DNA of 64,000 nucleotides from Streptomyces sp. 2114.4 (GCF_900187385.1 NZ_FYEY01000001.1:3038001-3102000), one strand, 5' to 3'; counted from the stretch's first letter, positions 44,642 through 52,770 are shown. The notes: a model not told the origin generated them from the sequence alone. Program-made: numbers and translations.

Positions 44642-45268
44642 TCAGCGGCCGGCCCGTACTCCGCCGGCCCGGGAACCGCCGGCCCGGGAACCGCCGGCCC
44701 GCGCTCCCGCTCGCCGCGCGCCGCCGGGCCGGGCATCGCCCGCGGCCGTACCGGTCAGGGCGTACTCGCGGACCTCCTTGCCCGCGGCGCCACCCCGTGT
44801 GGCAGCTTCCGTCCGCACCCACAGCAGCGCCTCGTGCTCCCGTTCCCAGCGGCCCAGCCAAAGCGCCTTGGCCCACAGCCCGAGCGCGGCCCCGGCCATC
44901 AGCAGCCCACCGGCCGCCGGCAGCACACAGGACGACGCGACCGCGGCCAGAAAGGCGCACAGCAGCCACCAGCGGTGCGCCCGCCGCCAGACCCGGAGGG
45001 TGACCGCACGGTCCTGCAGGATGGCGGCCTTCCCGGCACGCGACGCGTCGCGCGCCAGCGTCGTATACCGGCCGCGCCGCGCCAGGTACACCACCAGCGC
45101 CGCGCCCACGCCCAGCGCCGCCCCCGCCGACAGCCCGGCCGTCCGCCCGGTCAGGCCCGGCACCAGCACGCCGATCCCCGTGGCCAGCAGCCCCGGCCAC
45201 CACAGCCAGCCCGCCGGCGCCCGCACCACCACCGTCACCCGCGCCAGCGCATACGCCCCGTGCCCCAC
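44642..45268 (-). CDS. Membrane protein of unknown function with Arg/Gly repeat tail
   Basis: A 208-residue protein. GGAGG six bases before the GTG at 45268 fixes the start. Two hydrophobic pairs occur: WWPGLLATGIGVLVPGLTG with AGAALGVGAALVVYLA, and WWLLCAFLAAVASSCVL with LLMAGAALGLWAKALWLG, so about four helices. Between them lies a basic stretch (TTLARDASRAGKAAILQDRA). The C-terminal 30 residues are repeats of AGGSR/AGARA. No family recognised. It ends in the bidirectional terminator and has a 176-bp gap upstream. Confidence 0.7.
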   Translation of the reverse strand: MGHGAYALARVTVVVRAPAGWLWWPGLLATGIGVLVPGLTGRTAGLSAGAALGVGAALVVYLARRGRYTTLARDASRAGKAAILQDRAVTLRVWRRAHRWWLLCAFLAAVASSCVLPAAGGLLMAGAALGLWAKALWLGRWEREHEALLWVRTEAATRGGAAGKEVREYALTGTAAGDARPGGARRAGARAGGSRAGGSRAGGVRAGR

Positions 45269-45444
45269 GACAGACCTCCTCGCCCCGAGACCGCTCCGTT
45301 CCCACTGTCCGGCACACCTGTACCCGCCTTCCGGCACACCTGTACCGGCGGCGGATCGTAGCCAGCCCGGATGAGGATTCCCTGAGACGGCCCGGGGGCC
45401 GCCCGGCGCAGTCCGGCCGGTTTCGGCCGGTGGGCCGCTGAGGG

Positions 45445-46026
45445 TCAGTGGCCGCCGGACGGGGCGTCACAGCCCGGGTGGTCGGGGTAGCCGCCGAAGG
45501 CGTCCGCCTGGGTGGTCCTGCTGTTCATGGTGCCCTCCAGGCACAGCGGAGAGGCGTCGATGAGGAAGCTGACCGCCGCGGGACCGTTCTGGTGGGACTG
45601 CACCTTGCCGGCGGAGTAGCCGAGGCCGGTGAGTGCGCTGCGGGTGCTGACGGGGTCGAAGTCGCCACGCCTGCGCAGCGGTTCGAGCGCACGCTCGATG
45701 CGTCTGACGGCCGCGAGCCCGTCGCAGCGGCGCCGGCCGTGCAACGGGAAGGGGACCCGGAAGCCGTGGTTCTCGGCGTAGTGGTCGGTGGGCGGCGCGG
45801 TCCGCCCCGAGGAGTGTGTGGCCGGCGTCGGGGCGGGGCTTTCGCCGGGGCACGGAAAGTCCGCCGGTCTGCTCGGGGTCGCTGCCGCTGCCCGCGAGGG
45901 CCCGGCCGCACCGGCGTTGCCCTCCGGCCGGTGCGTTCCGCATCCCGCCGCCAGCACGCCCAACACGCTCAGCACCGTCATCGGCAGCACCCCGCGCCGG
46001 GCCCCCGTCGTCCTGATCATCGCCAT
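45445..46026 (-). CDS. Lipoprotein of unknown function
   Basis: A 193-residue lipoprotein. The signal is MAMIRTTGARRGVLPMTVLS with lipobox LAAGC. A Pro/Ala/Thr linker follows, then a compact domain with cysteines (DFPCPGESP, GRRRCDGLAAVRRIERALEPLRRRGDF, SPLCLEGTM, HPGCDAPSG). The start at 46026 has GAGGAGGA eight bases upstream; an ATG two codons later is also possible. Mature protein would sit on the outer membrane face. No family recognised. Confidence 0.75.
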   Translation of the reverse strand: MAMIRTTGARRGVLPMTVLSVLGVLAAGCGTHRPEGNAGAAGPSRAAAATPSRPADFPCPGESPAPTPATHSSGRTAPPTDHYAENHGFRVPFPLHGRRRCDGLAAVRRIERALEPLRRRGDFDPVSTRSALTGLGYSAGKVQSHQNGPAAVSFLIDASPLCLEGTMNSRTTQADAFGGYPDHPGCDAPSGGH

Positions 46027-46140
46027 GCGCCGATCCTCCTCCGCGGCACGGCAGACGTCTTGCCCCTTTTCCGCACCGGGGCATACGAATCCGGTCACAC
46101 TTCGGTGGCGAGCCCTTCAGACGTCGGCGTCCCGGCCACC

Positions 46141-46223
46141 GGCCTGGCATGGGGCACGGCCCGGCATGGGTCACGGCCTGGCATGGGTCACGGATTGACC
46201 TGGGGCACGGCCTGACCTGGCAC
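46141..46223. repeat. 17-bp tandem repeat, about five copies
   Basis: Units begin at 46141, 46158, 46175, 46192 and 46209 (last one partial), consensus ggcctggcatggggcac. The first three differ at only one or two positions. It lies between the lipoprotein gene start and the RpiR stop. Confidence 0.85.
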
Positions 46224-46235
46224 GGCGTGGCCGTC

Positions 46236-47309
46236 TCACTCCACGAACAGCCCCCGCGCCGCCGCCGCCGCGTCGAATTCCTCCAGCCGGGCCTGGGCGT
46301 CCGGGAGCGCGTCGCACATCGCCTCCAGCAGCACGCGGCCCAGGAGCATGGGGGCGCAGGCCGTGTCGAAGGCCAGGCCGGTGCCGACGGGGGCCGGAAG
46401 CAGCAGGTCGGTGTGGTGGGCGACGGGGGCGAAGGCGCTGTCGGCGACGGTGACGACGGTCAGGCCGGCGGAGCGGGCGTATTCCAGTGCGTCGATGACC
46501 TCGCGAGGGTGGCGGGGCAGGGCGAAGCAGAGGAGGGCGCTCGCGCCGGCGCGTACCGCGGCGTCGATGCGGTCGGTGAGCATGGTGCCGCCCTCGTCCA
46601 GCAGCCGGACGTCGGGGTGGACCTTACGGGCGAAGTAGCTGAAACCGGCGGCCTGGGCGGTGGCGGCGCGCAGGCCGAGGACGGGGAGCGGCCGGGAGGC
46701 GGCGAAGAGGCGGCCGGCCTCGGCCACCGGTGCCGGGTCGGCGAGGGCGGCGGCGAGCCGGCGGAGGTTGTCGATCTCCGCCTGGACGGCCTGCTGGTAC
46801 TCGTTGTAGGAGCCGGTGTCGCCGGGCTTGTCCGTGGGGGCGACCTCGCGCAGATGGCGGCGCAGCGCCGGGTAGCCGTCGAAGCCGAGGGCGACGGCGA
46901 AGCGGGTGACGGACGGCTGGCTGACCCCGGCCAGTTCGGCCAGTTCGACGCTGGAGAGGAAGGGGGCGTCGGCGGCCCGGCGCACCATGCAGTGGGCGAT
47001 CCGCCGCTGGGTGGGGGTCAGCCGGTGGCCCTCGAAGAGCTTCTGGAGACGGGCGGCCGTACCGGTGTCCACAGCGGAGATGCCTGCTTCCGTGGCGGTG
47101 GCGTCCGTCCCGGTGGTGTCCGCCCCGGCATTCTTGTTCGTACTCGCGCCCGCATCCGCGTCCGCCCCCGAGTCCACGGTGACCGGCGCGCCCGCCGTCC
47201 GGCCGCCCCTGTCCCGCGGCCCGTCGCCACTCGCGCCACCACGCGCACCGCCGGCCGCCCCGCCGTTCGCGCCGCCGATGCCGCCGCCGTTGTCCCCGTC
47301 CCCGCTCAT
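46236..47309 (-). CDS. MurR/RpiR family transcriptional regulator
   Basis: A 357-residue regulator. A disordered Gly/Ala/Thr-rich N-terminus of about 85 residues precedes the RpiR helix-turn-helix domain (LTPTQRRIAHCMVRRAADAPFLSSVELAELAGVSQPSVTRFAVALGFDGYPALRRHL) and then a SIS domain (LGLRAATAQAAGFSYFARKVHPDVRLLD, ALLCFALPRHPREVIDALEYARSAGLTVVTVADS). SIS domains usually bind phosphosugars, though RpiR proteins beside amino-acid pathways also exist. GGAAGAAGAGG precedes the ATG at 47309. It is downstream of the lyase-like gene on the same strand, 157 bp away, and likely controls it and the divergent importer. Confidence 0.9.
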   Translation of the reverse strand: MSGDGDNGGGIGGANGGAAGGARGGASGDGPRDRGGRTAGAPVTVDSGADADAGASTNKNAGADTTGTDATATEAGISAVDTGTAARLQKLFEGHRLTPTQRRIAHCMVRRAADAPFLSSVELAELAGVSQPSVTRFAVALGFDGYPALRRHLREVAPTDKPGDTGSYNEYQQAVQAEIDNLRRLAAALADPAPVAEAGRLFAASRPLPVLGLRAATAQAAGFSYFARKVHPDVRLLDEGGTMLTDRIDAAVRAGASALLCFALPRHPREVIDALEYARSAGLTVVTVADSAFAPVAHHTDLLLPAPVGTGLAFDTACAPMLLGRVLLEAMCDALPDAQARLEEFDAAAAARGLFVE

Positions 47310-47466
47310 CGCCTCTTCTTCCCGGCCCGGTCGGGGGCCTGTCCTGTCCTGTGTCGACCGACTGTACGGAATTCCTGGCCCGCTCCGGTCCTCGCTACGC
47401 GCCGCGATCCGGCCGTAAGAGCGCCCCGGCCCCGACACCCTCACTGCCTGCCCGGCGCCCCGCCCC

Positions 47467-48951
47467 CTACAGCTCCGCCAGCCCGTCCAGCAGCCCCGCC
47501 GCGACCGCCACGTCATCCGTCAGCGGCCGGTCCTCCATCCGCGGATCGAGGGCGTCGGCGGCGAAGGCGTAGGCGGCGGCGAGCGGAATGTCCGGGTCGG
47601 GTTCCAGGGAGCGCATCCGCAAGGCCCGTACGGTGGCGACCAGTTCACAGGCGAGGACCTGGCGGTAGTGCGCAGCGGCGCGCAGGCTCTGGCGCGCGCC
47701 CAGGGAGGCGAAGCTGGCCTGTTCCTCGACGCCGCGGGAGAGGACGGCATGGCCGAGCGAGGCCGGCTGGGAGACCGCGCGCATCTCCCCGAGCGCGGCG
47801 CCCGCCGCGTATTCGAGGATCATCACGCCGGAGCTGGCCGGTGCCGCATCCCCCAGGAACGGCCGCAGCCGGGTGAAGTCGGGCTCGGAGAGCGCGGCGA
47901 GCCGGGCGGTGGACAGCTGGGCGGTCTGCAGCACGGCCAGGCGGAGGGCGTCCAGGGCGAGCGCGGTATGGGCGGCATAGAAGTTGCCGTGGTGGTAGGC
48001 GGCCTGGTCCTCGATGCTGATCAGGGGGTTCTCGGCAGCGGCGTTCACCTCGACCGTCAGCACCTCGTCCAGGGTGTCGGCGGCGTCCAGCGCCGGGCCG
48101 TGGATCTGCGGGATGCAGCGGAAGCCGTACGGGTCCTGAATACGGCCGAGGGGCGGGGCCGGGCGGGGCGGGACGCCGGAGAGGGTGCGCAGCCGGGTGG
48201 CGGCGGCCGCGGAGCCGGGGTGCGGGCGGGCGAGCATGACCGGCTCGGCGAAGGGCTCGTAGGAGCCGCCGACCGCGAGCAGCGAGAGCGCGGCGACGGG
48301 GAGGGAGGCCGCCAGGAGCCGGCGCAGTTCGTCGAGGGCGAGCGCGGACTGGCCGAGGGTGAGGGCATTGCTGCTGATCAGGGCCAGGGCGTCGTTGTTG
48401 TCGAGGGCGATGGGGGCGGGGGCCAGGCCGCCGGACGCGCAGTGCCAGGGGTGTTCGCCGGCCAGCGCGAGTCCGGTCTGGGCGAGCGCGGCCAGGTCGC
48501 CGGTGCCGACGCCGCCGTGTTCGTTGACGACGGGGTGCGCGCCGGTGTCCAGGGCGGTGAGCAGGGAGGTGATGACGGCGGGGTTCAGGCCGGCGCCGCC
48601 CGCCAGCAGCTGGTTGGCGCGCACGGCGAGCATGGCGCGGACCTCGCGGCCGGGCAGCGGGTCGCCGATCGCGCCGGCGTGGCTGCGCAGCAGCCGCAGT
48701 CCGTGCTCGGCGTCCGCGGCCCCGACGTCCTCCGTGCGGTTGGCGCCGACGCCGGTGCTGCGCCCGTAGACCCGGCCGGTGGCGGCGAGGCGGCGTGCGG
48801 TCTCCCAGGATTCCTCGGCGCGGGCGAAGGCCTTGGGGTCGGGCGCCGTGGGGTGCGCGGTGCGCTGTGCGAGGGCGGCGATGTCGGCGCTGTGCAGGCC
48901 GGTGCCGTCGAGCGTGATGCGCCGGCCGGCAGGGGGGCCGCTGTCCAGCAT
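47467..48951 (-). CDS. MIO-less aromatic amino acid lyase homologue (possible betaine/ergothionase-type lyase)
   Basis: A 494-residue member of the histidine/phenylalanine ammonia-lyase superfamily. Conserved landmarks: VYGRSTGVGANR (catalytic Tyr62), QDPYGFRCIPQIHG, AAAENPLISIEDQ, HHGNFYAAHTALALDAL and EEQASFASLGARQ. Where classic enzymes have Ala-Ser-Gly, which cyclises into the MIO electrophile (GSVGASGDLAPLA), this protein has GVGTGDLAALA, so the triad is Gly149-Thr150-Gly151 (48499-48507). Without MIO, ordinary deamination is doubtful. Ergothionase, which eliminates trimethylamine from ergothioneine, is a known MIO-lacking relative. The importer for quaternary amines across the promoter supports a betaine lyase. 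Start is uncertain: ATG 48951 lacks a good ribosome site; TTG at 48963 has GAGGGAG 9 nt upstream. Confidence 0.75.
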   Translation of the reverse strand: MLDSGPPAGRRITLDGTGLHSADIAALAQRTAHPTAPDPKAFARAEESWETARRLAATGRVYGRSTGVGANRTEDVGAADAEHGLRLLRSHAGAIGDPLPGREVRAMLAVRANQLLAGGAGLNPAVITSLLTALDTGAHPVVNEHGGVGTGDLAALAQTGLALAGEHPWHCASGGLAPAPIALDNNDALALISSNALTLGQSALALDELRRLLAASLPVAALSLLAVGGSYEPFAEPVMLARPHPGSAAAATRLRTLSGVPPRPAPPLGRIQDPYGFRCIPQIHGPALDAADTLDEVLTVEVNAAAENPLISIEDQAAYHHGNFYAAHTALALDALRLAVLQTAQLSTARLAALSEPDFTRLRPFLGDAAPASSGVMILEYAAGAALGEMRAVSQPASLGHAVLSRGVEEQASFASLGARQSLRAAAHYRQVLACELVATVRALRMRSLEPDPDIPLAAAYAFAADALDPRMEDRPLTDDVAVAAGLLDGLAEL

Positions 48952-48978
48952 GTGAGAAACCAAGGGGTTCAACTCCCT

Positions 48979-48984
48979 CTTATA
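48979..48984 (-). promoter_or_regulatory. Possible -10 box of the lyase gene
   Basis: TATAAG on the minus strand lies about 28 bp before the ATG at 48951, implying a very short leader. No strong -35 partner is seen. Confidence 0.35.
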
Positions 48985-49057
48985 GCGCGCTTTGTGGACG
49001 GAAGTCCGACACCTCTCTCCGTACGGTGAGGCGAAGTAACAGGCGGGCCGCAGGCGA

Positions 49058-49116
49058 TTGACTCCCGCCTATTGACTTCTATTCACGTGCCTATGACTCT
49101 GCATGACACTATGCAG
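49058..49116 (+). promoter_or_regulatory. Promoter and palindromic operator of the betaine importer
   Basis: Two TTGACT boxes (49058-49063 and 49072-49077) lie upstream of a near-perfect operator, CTGCAT-N6-ATGCAG (49099-49116), which ends 19 bp before the ATPase ATG. The second TTGAC and the palindrome are 27 nt apart, the same as at the NCS1 permease (57866-57910). Confidence 0.65.
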
Positions 49117-49135
49117 GCCGGGCAAGGGGCAGCGG

Positions 49136-50359
49136 ATGATCAAGTTCGACGCAGTCAGCAAGCGATACCCGAATGGCACCACCGCCGTGGACGAGCTGTC
49201 CCTGGACCTGCCCGAAGGCGGGGTCACCGTCCTCGTCGGCTCGTCGGGCTGCGGCAAAACCACCACCCTGCGGATGGTCAACCGGATGGTCGAGCCGACC
49301 TCCGGCAGGATCAGCGTCGGCGGCCGCGACATCCAGGAGGCGGACGCCGCCGAGCTGCGCCGCGGCATCGGCTACGTCATCCAGCAGTCCGGCCTCTTCC
49401 CTCACCGTACGATCCTGGACAACATCGCGACGGTCCCCCTGCTGCTGGGCTGGGGCAAGCGCAAGGCCCGCGCCCGCGCCGCCGAGCTGCTGGAGCTGGT
49501 CGGTCTGCCCGCCGACGCCGGCAAGCGCTATCCGCACCAGCTCTCCGGCGGCCAGCAGCAGCGCGTCGGCGTCGCCCGCGCGCTCGCCGCCGACCCTCCG
49601 GTGCTGCTGATGGACGAGCCGTTCGGCGCGGTCGACCCCGTGGTGCGCACCCAGTTGCAGAACGAGCTGCTGCGGCTCCAGGAGGAGCTGCGCAAGACCG
49701 TCGTCTTCGTCACCCATGACATCGACGAGGCGGTCCGCCTGGGCGACCGGATCGCGGTCTTCCGCAACGGCGGCCGGCTCGTCCAGTGCGCCGAACCCGC
49801 CGAGCTGCTGGCCCGCCCCGCCGATGACTTCGTCGCCGGCTTCCTGGGCGCCGAGCGCGGCCTCAAGCTGCTCTCGCTCACCCCCCTCGCTGACGTGCCG
49901 TACGCCCCCGGCCGGGCGATACGCGCCGACGAGCCGATCGACGGGATACCCCGCGACGGCGGCCGCTGGCGGGTGGTGACCTCCCCGCGCGGGCAACCGC
50001 TGGGGTGGCTGGACGCCGACGCGCTGCCCGCCGGCGGGACGGCCGGCGAGGCCGCGCTGGAGGCCGTACGGCCGCTGCGCGACAGCGATTCGCTGCTCTC
50101 GGCGCTCAACGAGGCGGTCTCCTCCCCCGCCGCCGCCGTCGTCCGGGTCTCCGACGACGGGGTGCTGACCGGCCTCACCTCCCGCGACGCCATCCACGAC
50201 CGGGCGGGCCGCAGCCATGCGGAGGCGGGCCGGGCGGCGGCGGGCGCCGGGCCCACCACTTTCGAGCCCGCCCCCGAGGCAGCCGACTCCGACGACACCC
50301 CCAAAGACGCCGAGCCCACGCCCGGAACGTCCCCCTCCGCCACGGAGCGCCCCGCATGA
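49136..50359 (+). CDS. Glycine betaine/quaternary amine ABC importer, ATP-binding subunit
   Basis: A 407-residue OpuCA/ProV-type ATPase. Walker A VLVGSSGCGKTTTLRM, Q-loop IGYVIQQSGLFPH, signature HQLSGGQQQRVGVARAL, Walker B VLLMDEPFGAVDP and the switch FVTHDIDEAVRLG are intact. After residue 240 the C-terminal part (RDSDSLLSALNEAVSSPAAAVVRVSDDGVLTGLTSRDAI) is a CBS-like regulatory module, followed by a Pro/Ala/Asp tail. AAGGGG precedes the ATG at 49136. Its stop overlaps the permease start (ATGA). It powers the import of betaines; which one is unknown. Confidence 0.93.
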   Translation: MIKFDAVSKRYPNGTTAVDELSLDLPEGGVTVLVGSSGCGKTTTLRMVNRMVEPTSGRISVGGRDIQEADAAELRRGIGYVIQQSGLFPHRTILDNIATVPLLLGWGKRKARARAAELLELVGLPADAGKRYPHQLSGGQQQRVGVARALAADPPVLLMDEPFGAVDPVVRTQLQNELLRLQEELRKTVVFVTHDIDEAVRLGDRIAVFRNGGRLVQCAEPAELLARPADDFVAGFLGAERGLKLLSLTPLADVPYAPGRAIRADEPIDGIPRDGGRWRVVTSPRGQPLGWLDADALPAGGTAGEAALEAVRPLRDSDSLLSALNEAVSSPAAAVVRVSDDGVLTGLTSRDAIHDRAGRSHAEAGRAAAGAGPTTFEPAPEAADSDDTPKDAEPTPGTSPSATERPA

Positions 50360-51030
50360 CCATCGAGTGGGGCTGGTTCCCCGACCACGCCGACGAGATG
50401 GCCCGCCTGACCGCCGACCACCTCGCCACCGCCGTGCCCGCCGTCCTCCTCGGCCTGCTGATCGCGCTGCCGCTGGCGGTCCTCGCCCACCGGATACGGC
50501 CGCTGCGCGGCGTCATCCTGGGCGCGTCCAACATCCTCTACACCATCCCCTCCCTTGCCTTCTTCGTCCTCCTCCTGCCGGTCACCGGCCTCACCCGCAC
50601 CACCGCGATCGTCGGTCTGACCGCGTACACCCTGGTCGTCCTCGTACGGAACACCGTCGAGGGGCTGGACGCGGTCCCGGTCAAGGTCCGTGAGGCGTCG
50701 ACGGCGATGGGGACCGGGCCGCTGCGCACCCTGCTCACCGTCGAGCTGCCGCTCGCCCTCCCGGTGATCGTGGCGGGCGTCCGGGTCGCCACCGTCATGT
50801 CCATCTCCCTGGTCAGCGTGGCGAGCTACATCGGCTACGGCGGCCTCGGCCAGCTCTTCACCGACGGCTTCCAGCGCAACTTCCCCACCCCGGTCATCGC
50901 CGGTGTGGCCCTGACCCTGCTGCTCGCCCTGGTCGCCGACGCGCTGCTGGTGACCGTCCAGTGGCTGTGCACCCCCTGGCGGCGCGGCACCTCCCGGCAG
51001 CGCACCTCTCTGTGGCGGAAGGCAGCGTGA
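50356..51030 (+). CDS. Quaternary amine ABC importer permease 1
   Basis: A 224-residue OpuCB-type permease with about five membrane helices (ATAVPAVLLGLLIALPLAVLA, VILGASNILYTIPSLAFFVLLLP, and others). The ATPase-docking EAA loop is VREASTAMGTGPLRTLLTVELPLALPVIVAGVR. YTIPSLAFFVLLLPVTGLTRTTAIVGL is characteristic of the OpuB/OpuC branch. It overlaps the ATPase gene by 4 nt and precedes the second permease by 7 bp. Confidence 0.92.
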   Translation: MTIEWGWFPDHADEMARLTADHLATAVPAVLLGLLIALPLAVLAHRIRPLRGVILGASNILYTIPSLAFFVLLLPVTGLTRTTAIVGLTAYTLVVLVRNTVEGLDAVPVKVREASTAMGTGPLRTLLTVELPLALPVIVAGVRVATVMSISLVSVASYIGYGGLGQLFTDGFQRNFPTPVIAGVALTLLLALVADALLVTVQWLCTPWRRGTSRQRTSLWRKAA

Positions 51031-51037
51031 CGCGCCG

Positions 51038-51709
51038 ATGCTCGAACTCCTGAAGAACCTCGCCTCGTGGCTGACCAGTCCGGCCCAGTGGTCGGGCCCC
51101 GAGGGCATCGCCGCGCGCATCCTGGAGCACCTGGAGTACTCGGTGCTCGCCACCCTCGCCGCGGCCGTGATCGCGCTGCCCGTCGGCCTGCTCATCGGGC
51201 ACACCGGCCGGGGCGCCTTCCTCGCCGTCAACCTCTCCTCCTTCGGCCGGGCGCTGCCCACCGTCGGCCTGGTCACGCTGGTCTTCCTCGCGGGCGGGCT
51301 GAGCGTGTGGCCGGTGTACGTGTCACTGGTCGCGCTCGCCGTGCCGGTGATCATCACCAATACGTACGCGGGGATGGCCGCCGTCGACCCCGAGGTCAAG
51401 GACGCCGCCAAGGGCGTGGGGCTGCGCGGCCGCCAGGTCCTGTGGCAGGTCGAACTCCCGCTCGCCCTCCCGCTGATCATGACCGGCGTACGGCTGGCGA
51501 CCGTGCAGGTCGTCGCCACCGCCACCATCGCCGCCTATGTCAGCTTCGGCGGGCTGGGCCGCTATGTCTTCGACGGGCTGGCGCAGCGCGACCTGGTGCA
51601 GGTCCTCGGCGGTGCGGCCCTGGTCGCCGTGCTCGCCGTCGTCGCCGACCTGGCGCTGGGCGGGCTGACCCGGCTGCTGTTCCGCGGCCGCCCGGCCACC
51701 GCACGCTGA
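51038..51709 (+). CDS. Quaternary amine ABC importer permease 2
   Basis: A 223-residue paralogue of the previous permease, as in OpuCB/OpuCD pairs. Hydrophobic helices (YSVLATLAAAVIALPVGLLIGH, LSSFGRALPTVGLVTLVFLAGG, VYVSLVALAVPVIITNTYAGM) and the EAA loop VKDAAKGVGLRGRQVLWQVELPLALPLIMTGVR are clear. It forms the heterodimeric channel with permease 1. A 19-bp copy of its last codons, stop included, is repeated 29 bp downstream (51720-51738), which does not affect the gene. Confidence 0.92.
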   Translation: MLELLKNLASWLTSPAQWSGPEGIAARILEHLEYSVLATLAAAVIALPVGLLIGHTGRGAFLAVNLSSFGRALPTVGLVTLVFLAGGLSVWPVYVSLVALAVPVIITNTYAGMAAVDPEVKDAAKGVGLRGRQVLWQVELPLALPLIMTGVRLATVQVVATATIAAYVSFGGLGRYVFDGLAQRDLVQVLGGAALVAVLAVVADLALGGLTRLLFRGRPATAR

Positions 51710-51738
51710 ACGCCCGGCACCCGGCCACCGCCCGCTGA
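51691..51738 (+). repeat. Duplicated 3' end of permease 2
   Basis: Bases 51691-51709 (final codons and TGA) are repeated with one mismatch at 51720-51738, period 29 bp. Confidence 0.75.
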
Positions 51739-51784
51739 GCACCTGCCGCCCCGCCCCTTCCGTACGCACCCGAGGAGCCCGCCC

Positions 51785-52711
51785 ATGAACCGTCGTACCG
51801 CTTTGACCGCTCTCCTCGCCGGCGCCTCGGCCCCGCTGCTGGCCGCCTGTTCCTCCGGCATCACCTCCCTCAAGGGGGACGGCGCCGGCGGCGACAGCGG
51901 CAGCAGCACCGGCGGACTGGTCATCGGCACCGCCAACTTCACCGAGAACCAGATCCTCGGCTACCTCTACGCGGGCGTGCTGACCGCGGCCGGGGTCAAG
52001 GCCACCGTCAAGCCCAACCTCGGCTCCCGCGAGATCGTGGTCCCCGCGCTGCGCTCCGGCGATATCGACCTGCTCCCCGAGTACCAGGGCAGCCTGCTGC
52101 TCTACCTCGACAAGAAGGCCACCGAGACCGAGGCGGGCGCGATGCAGAACGCGCTGGCCACCGTGCTCCCCGACGGCCTGGAAATCCTGCCCTACGCGGC
52201 CGCCGAGGACCGCGACAGCTTCGCGGTGACCCGCGCGACCGCCGACCGCTACGGCCTGAAGACGCTCGCCGATCTGCGCAAGGTCAACGGCAAGCTGGTG
52301 TTCGGCGCGGCCGCCGAGATGAAGAAGCGGGTGGTCGGGCTCGTCGGCCTCAAGGAGCAGTACGGGGTGGAATTCAAGGAGTTCAAGGCGCTGGACTCCT
52401 CCGGGCCGCTGGTCAAGGGCGCGCTGAAGAAGGGCGACATCGACGTCGGCAACGTCTTCACCACCGACGTCGACACCGCGGAGAACGGCTGGATCCTGCT
52501 CACGGACCCCAAGCACCTGATCCCCGCCCAGCACATCGTCCCGCTGATCGCCGCCCGCAAGGCCGACTCCAAGGTCCGCAAGGCCCTGGCCCGGCTGGGC
52601 AACACCCTCACCACCGCCGACCTCACCGAGCTCAACCGCCTCGTCGACAAAGAGAAGCAGGACCCGGACCGGGTGGCCGACGCCTGGCTGAAGAAGCACA
52701 AGGTGAGCTGA
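51785..52711 (+). CDS. Quaternary amine-binding lipoprotein (OpuCC/ProX type)
   Basis: A 308-residue substrate-binding lipoprotein. The signal MNRRTALTALLAGASAPLLAAC has lipobox LLAAC. The mature protein is a two-lobed binding fold (LVIGTANFTENQILGYLYAGVLTAAG, NLGSREIVVPALRSGDIDLLPEYQGSLLLYL, then GNVFTTDVDTAENGWILLTDPKHLIPAQHIVPL). NLGSRE and DLLPEY are signature segments of the OpuC branch. The cage residues cannot be assigned without a structure, so choline, glycine betaine, hercynine or ergothioneine are all possible ligands. Last gene of the importer operon. Confidence 0.93.
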   Translation: MNRRTALTALLAGASAPLLAACSSGITSLKGDGAGGDSGSSTGGLVIGTANFTENQILGYLYAGVLTAAGVKATVKPNLGSREIVVPALRSGDIDLLPEYQGSLLLYLDKKATETEAGAMQNALATVLPDGLEILPYAAAEDRDSFAVTRATADRYGLKTLADLRKVNGKLVFGAAAEMKKRVVGLVGLKEQYGVEFKEFKALDSSGPLVKGALKKGDIDVGNVFTTDVDTAENGWILLTDPKHLIPAQHIVPLIAARKADSKVRKALARLGNTLTTADLTELNRLVDKEKQDPDRVADAWLKKHKVS

Positions 52712-52720
52712 GGCCCGGCG

Positions 52721-52765
52721 GCGGCCGCAGGCCTCACGGCGGCGGGCGCCGCCTCACGCGGCCGC
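52721..52765. terminator. Possible bidirectional terminator
   Basis: An 8-bp GCGGCCGC stem (52721-52728 with 52758-52765) encloses further GC-rich pairing, between the convergent binding-protein and ECF sigma genes. Confidence 0.4.
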
Positions 52766-52770
52766 ACGCC

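Noticed and set aside
48420..48432. CASGG segment as the MIO triad of the lyase
   Set aside because: It falls after the DLAALAQ helix, in the segment matching the region that follows the MIO loop in true lyases; the triad position itself is Gly-Thr-Gly.
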